From Gimesia aquarii (GTDB taxonomy: Bacteria > Planctomycetota > Planctomycetia > Planctomycetales > Planctomycetaceae), in the NCBI RefSeq assembly GCF_007748175.1, contig NZ_CP037422.1, forward strand, positions 6,092,334-6,156,333: DNA of 64,000 nucleotides. The letters run 5' to 3'. Position 1 is the first letter of the stretch. Each line of letters opens with the position of its first letter. The notes beneath the pieces were generated by a model. The model was not told where the DNA came from. It saw nothing but the letters and a program-made list of their open reading frames with translations, and did no database searches. The translations under genes and the position numbers were made by a program. Of this stretch, positions 62,204-64,000 are shown piece by piece.

Positions 62204-63355
62204 TCATTCAGTGTTTGGTGAGGAACGAGGTCTTGAAACGCTAAGGACTACGGCAGATGCATGCGAACAAGGGCAAAAGGTAGCCTGGATTTGTTCTGAT
62301 GTCAGGTCTTTTAACTGTGGAACCAACCAATTAGCAGCACGTTCGACAGAATTACGTTTTTCGTGTTGATTTACTAGATCACTGGGGAGTCTCATTAGTA
62401 ACTCAGCCAAATGACTGGTAGCGAGTAGGCGCCCTGTATCGCTATTGGCAAATGCTGTACTCTGAGGTGGTGCAGGAGAATTGTCATTTCGCCACCAGTG
62501 AATCGTCCAGTATCCTGATGGTGACTGAGATTTTATCGCTTGTGTCATTTTGCCGACAATCATGTTTTTCACACGGGAGCGCATGTTTTTTGATAATAGA
62601 AAGTGGCGTTTGTCGGCGAAATAGATGGATATGAGCGCTTCAAGACGATGGACTCCGCCGCAACTTGCCTCGCTGAAATCTCGCGAGAGAAGCTCTTTTG
62701 CCAGATCGTCAAAACACCAACTCTCTCCGTATTTGTTTTTATATGGGCCTGACTTCTTGAGGTAACATGAAAAGCCAATAGCAGACCATTCGAGCTCTTT
62801 CTGCTTCAAATGAAATCGCGCCACAGATTGCTTTAGGACATCCTTGACTGATCCCATCGAATTCTGCAGTTGAATATTAGTTGATTCTGGGATCTCCAGT
62901 TGACCAAGAGAAGCAAGAACTTGATCATGATGATATTCCGATGGCCTGGATTTTGCGATGATTGATGAGAACCCGATTCCATCTCGCGTTTTTACCATCG
63001 CGGGGGACCCAAATAAGCGGATACCAACCCTTACATCAAGTAGTGAATCAACGAGAAGTCTGTCTTGGACGGCAGGACTACTGTAACCTGATCCATGAAC
63101 CCTCAGTACATGAAGAACTTCCGAGATACGGCTATTTGACGGGTTATGTAAACGGATATTGTTCGAGATATATGTTAAGGTGCTTTCATCAAGATTAATT
63201 AATGGTTCGTGTTTTGAGTGAGAGCTTGCATCTATATTATAAGAAGTACCCAACTCAAGATGAGTAGAATTGGACGTTTCTTTCTCACAGGAGGCCTGAA
63301 TTAAGGGCGACAATAGTATTAGCGTGAATACAGCATGTGTGAGTTTGTTCGTCAT
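62204..63355 (-). CDS. Secreted protein of alpha/alpha-toroid type (prenyltransferase/terpene-cyclase-like)
   Basis: Start at MTNKLTHAVFTLILLSPLIQASC, a signal peptide; the ATG 18 codons upstream is less likely. 383 residues, mostly helical. GGVHRLEALISIYF and SQSPSGYWTIHWWRN (a QSPxGYW repeat) recall the helix-loop repeats of squalene-hopene cyclases and protein prenyltransferase beta subunits; LLATSHLAELLMRLP resembles a further toroid helix. No DxDD or zinc site seen, so it may be a binding scaffold. It is the first gene of the operon and 38 bp before the peptide gene. Family uncertain. Confidence 0.5.
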   Translation of the reverse strand: MTNKLTHAVFTLILLSPLIQASCEKETSNSTHLELGTSYNIDASSHSKHEPLINLDESTLTYISNNIRLHNPSNSRISEVLHVLRVHGSGYSSPAVQDRLLVDSLLDVRVGIRLFGSPAMVKTRDGIGFSSIIAKSRPSEYHHDQVLASLGQLEIPESTNIQLQNSMGSVKDVLKQSVARFHLKQKELEWSAIGFSCYLKKSGPYKNKYGESWCFDDLAKELLSRDFSEASCGGVHRLEALISIYFADKRHFLLSKNMRSRVKNMIVGKMTQAIKSQSPSGYWTIHWWRNDNSPAPPQSTAFANSDTGRLLATSHLAELLMRLPSDLVNQHEKRNSVERAANWLVPQLKDLTSEQIQATFCPCSHASAVVLSVSRPRSSPNTE

Positions 63356-63574
63356 CAGTAACTCATGTGTTAAAATGTCTGCAAACAAACATATTAACAC
63401 AATGTACATTTTTTTGTTTTTAGTTCAAGAAAATTATATGAAGAATACAATTGTTCTAGGAATGTCACCAAATAAATGTACTTTAGAATCCTATCGCTCT
63501 CGAACATGACTTTTATGGGGGCACCCGGATCCTGCCCTTATAAAACTGCCTAAAAGTTGAAGAAAAGGCTTATT

Positions 63575-64000
63575 ATGGCTATCAATTCAAAGACAAATCG
63601 TTTCTGGGAGATCTTCACAATCCTGGTGATCATTGGAATTCTGTGTCTGCTCTTGATTCCAGACGTACAGCAGGCTGTAAACAGTGGCCCTAGAGAACGT
63701 TTTCGGAACCAGATGAAAGCTGTTGGACTGGCTCTGCATCAATATCAAGACGCGTATGGCTGTTTACCTCCCGCAGCACTAAAAGGTGAAGAGGGAACAC
63801 CTATGCATAGCTGGCGAGCCTTGCTACTACCACTGCTCGAGCCTTATTTCAAGACTAAGAGTCGACCGTATGGCTATCAGTTTGACGAACCCTCGGATAG
63901 TGAAACAAATCAGAAAATTGCATCACAGAATCCTCATTTTTATCGTTTCATTATTACGAGAGATGACAATACAAAACGAACATCAAAATTAGTCGCAATC
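63575..64000 (+). CDS. DUF1559-like pilin/secretin-type protein, N-terminal part
   Basis: Open from the ATG at 63,575 to the window edge (142 codons, no stop). A membrane segment at about 12-32 (FWEIFTILVIIGILCLLLIP) is followed by VNSGPRERFRNQMKAVGLALHQYQDAYGCLPPAAL, the DUF1559 helix, and MHSWRALLLPLLEPYF. DUF1559 proteins are abundant planctomycete type II/IV pseudopilin-like proteins; the classical prepilin GFTLIE site is not seen. AAAAGG precedes the ATG. Divergent from the peptide operon. Confidence 0.82.
   Translation, partial: MAINSKTNRFWEIFTILVIIGILCLLLIPDVQQAVNSGPRERFRNQMKAVGLALHQYQDAYGCLPPAALKGEEGTPMHSWRALLLPLLEPYFKTKSRPYGYQFDEPSDSETNQKIASQNPHFYRFIITRDDNTKRTSKLVAI

Overview
The window looks like a chromosomal segment of a planctomycete, probably near Gimesia or Rubinisphaera. 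This rests on several things: a DUF1501 gene paired with a DUF1549/DUF1553 cytochrome-domain gene (1-4122), a very large Ser/Thr kinase with an extracytoplasmic part, FHA-domain proteins, a DUF1559 pilin-like protein at the right edge, planctomycete-type integrase and transposase remnants, and moderate-to-low GC. The genus is an inference; no rRNA is present.

Region 1 (1-36,000) reads as ordinary chromosome. It holds metabolic and stress genes: NUDIX hydrolases, glutathione peroxidase, Fe-dependent alcohol dehydrogenase, a PfkB sugar kinase, Fe/Mn superoxide dismutase, peptidase T, a sialidase and an S41 protease. It also holds signalling genes: an FHA-GAF histidine kinase beside a degenerate receiver protein, and a 1456-residue kinase. 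Between 14.7 and 17.7 kb lies plcP-btaA-btaB, a probable phospholipid-to-betaine-lipid remodelling operon. It sits between fetA (11.8 kb) and fetB (18.0 kb), the two halves of one predicted ABC transporter.

Region 2 (36,010-58,118) looks like a genomic island. It opens with a CAU-anticodon tRNA followed by a 5'-truncated tyrosine recombinase. A minus-strand run of glycosyltransferases, methyltransferases and one SufU/IscU-like Fe-S scaffold follows (36,977-44,469). Next comes an array of small minus-strand genes, mostly membrane proteins, interleaved with at least 11 copies of a roughly 38-bp palindrome and with truncated copies of gene starts (44,500-49,200). Upstream of this array is a 2281-residue RHS-repeat protein with a putative HNH-like C-terminal toxin, so the small genes may be immunity-type cassettes. 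The island ends in debris: a ParA fragment and a frameshifted transposase.

Region 3 (58,144-63,355) is a five-gene minus-strand operon and the best candidate for an undescribed system. It encodes an alpha/alpha-toroid-like secreted protein, a Cys-rich peptide precursor with a hydrophobic export signal followed by a well-formed double-glycine leader, a membrane protein with two C39-peptidase-like domains (one with an apparent Cys-His-Asp triad, one lacking it) and no ABC ATPase, and two signal-peptide/C-terminal-anchor proteins that may be LolA-like. The layout suggests a peptide exported by Sec and cleaved at Gly-Gly outside the cytoplasm. A partial DUF1559 gene runs off the right edge.
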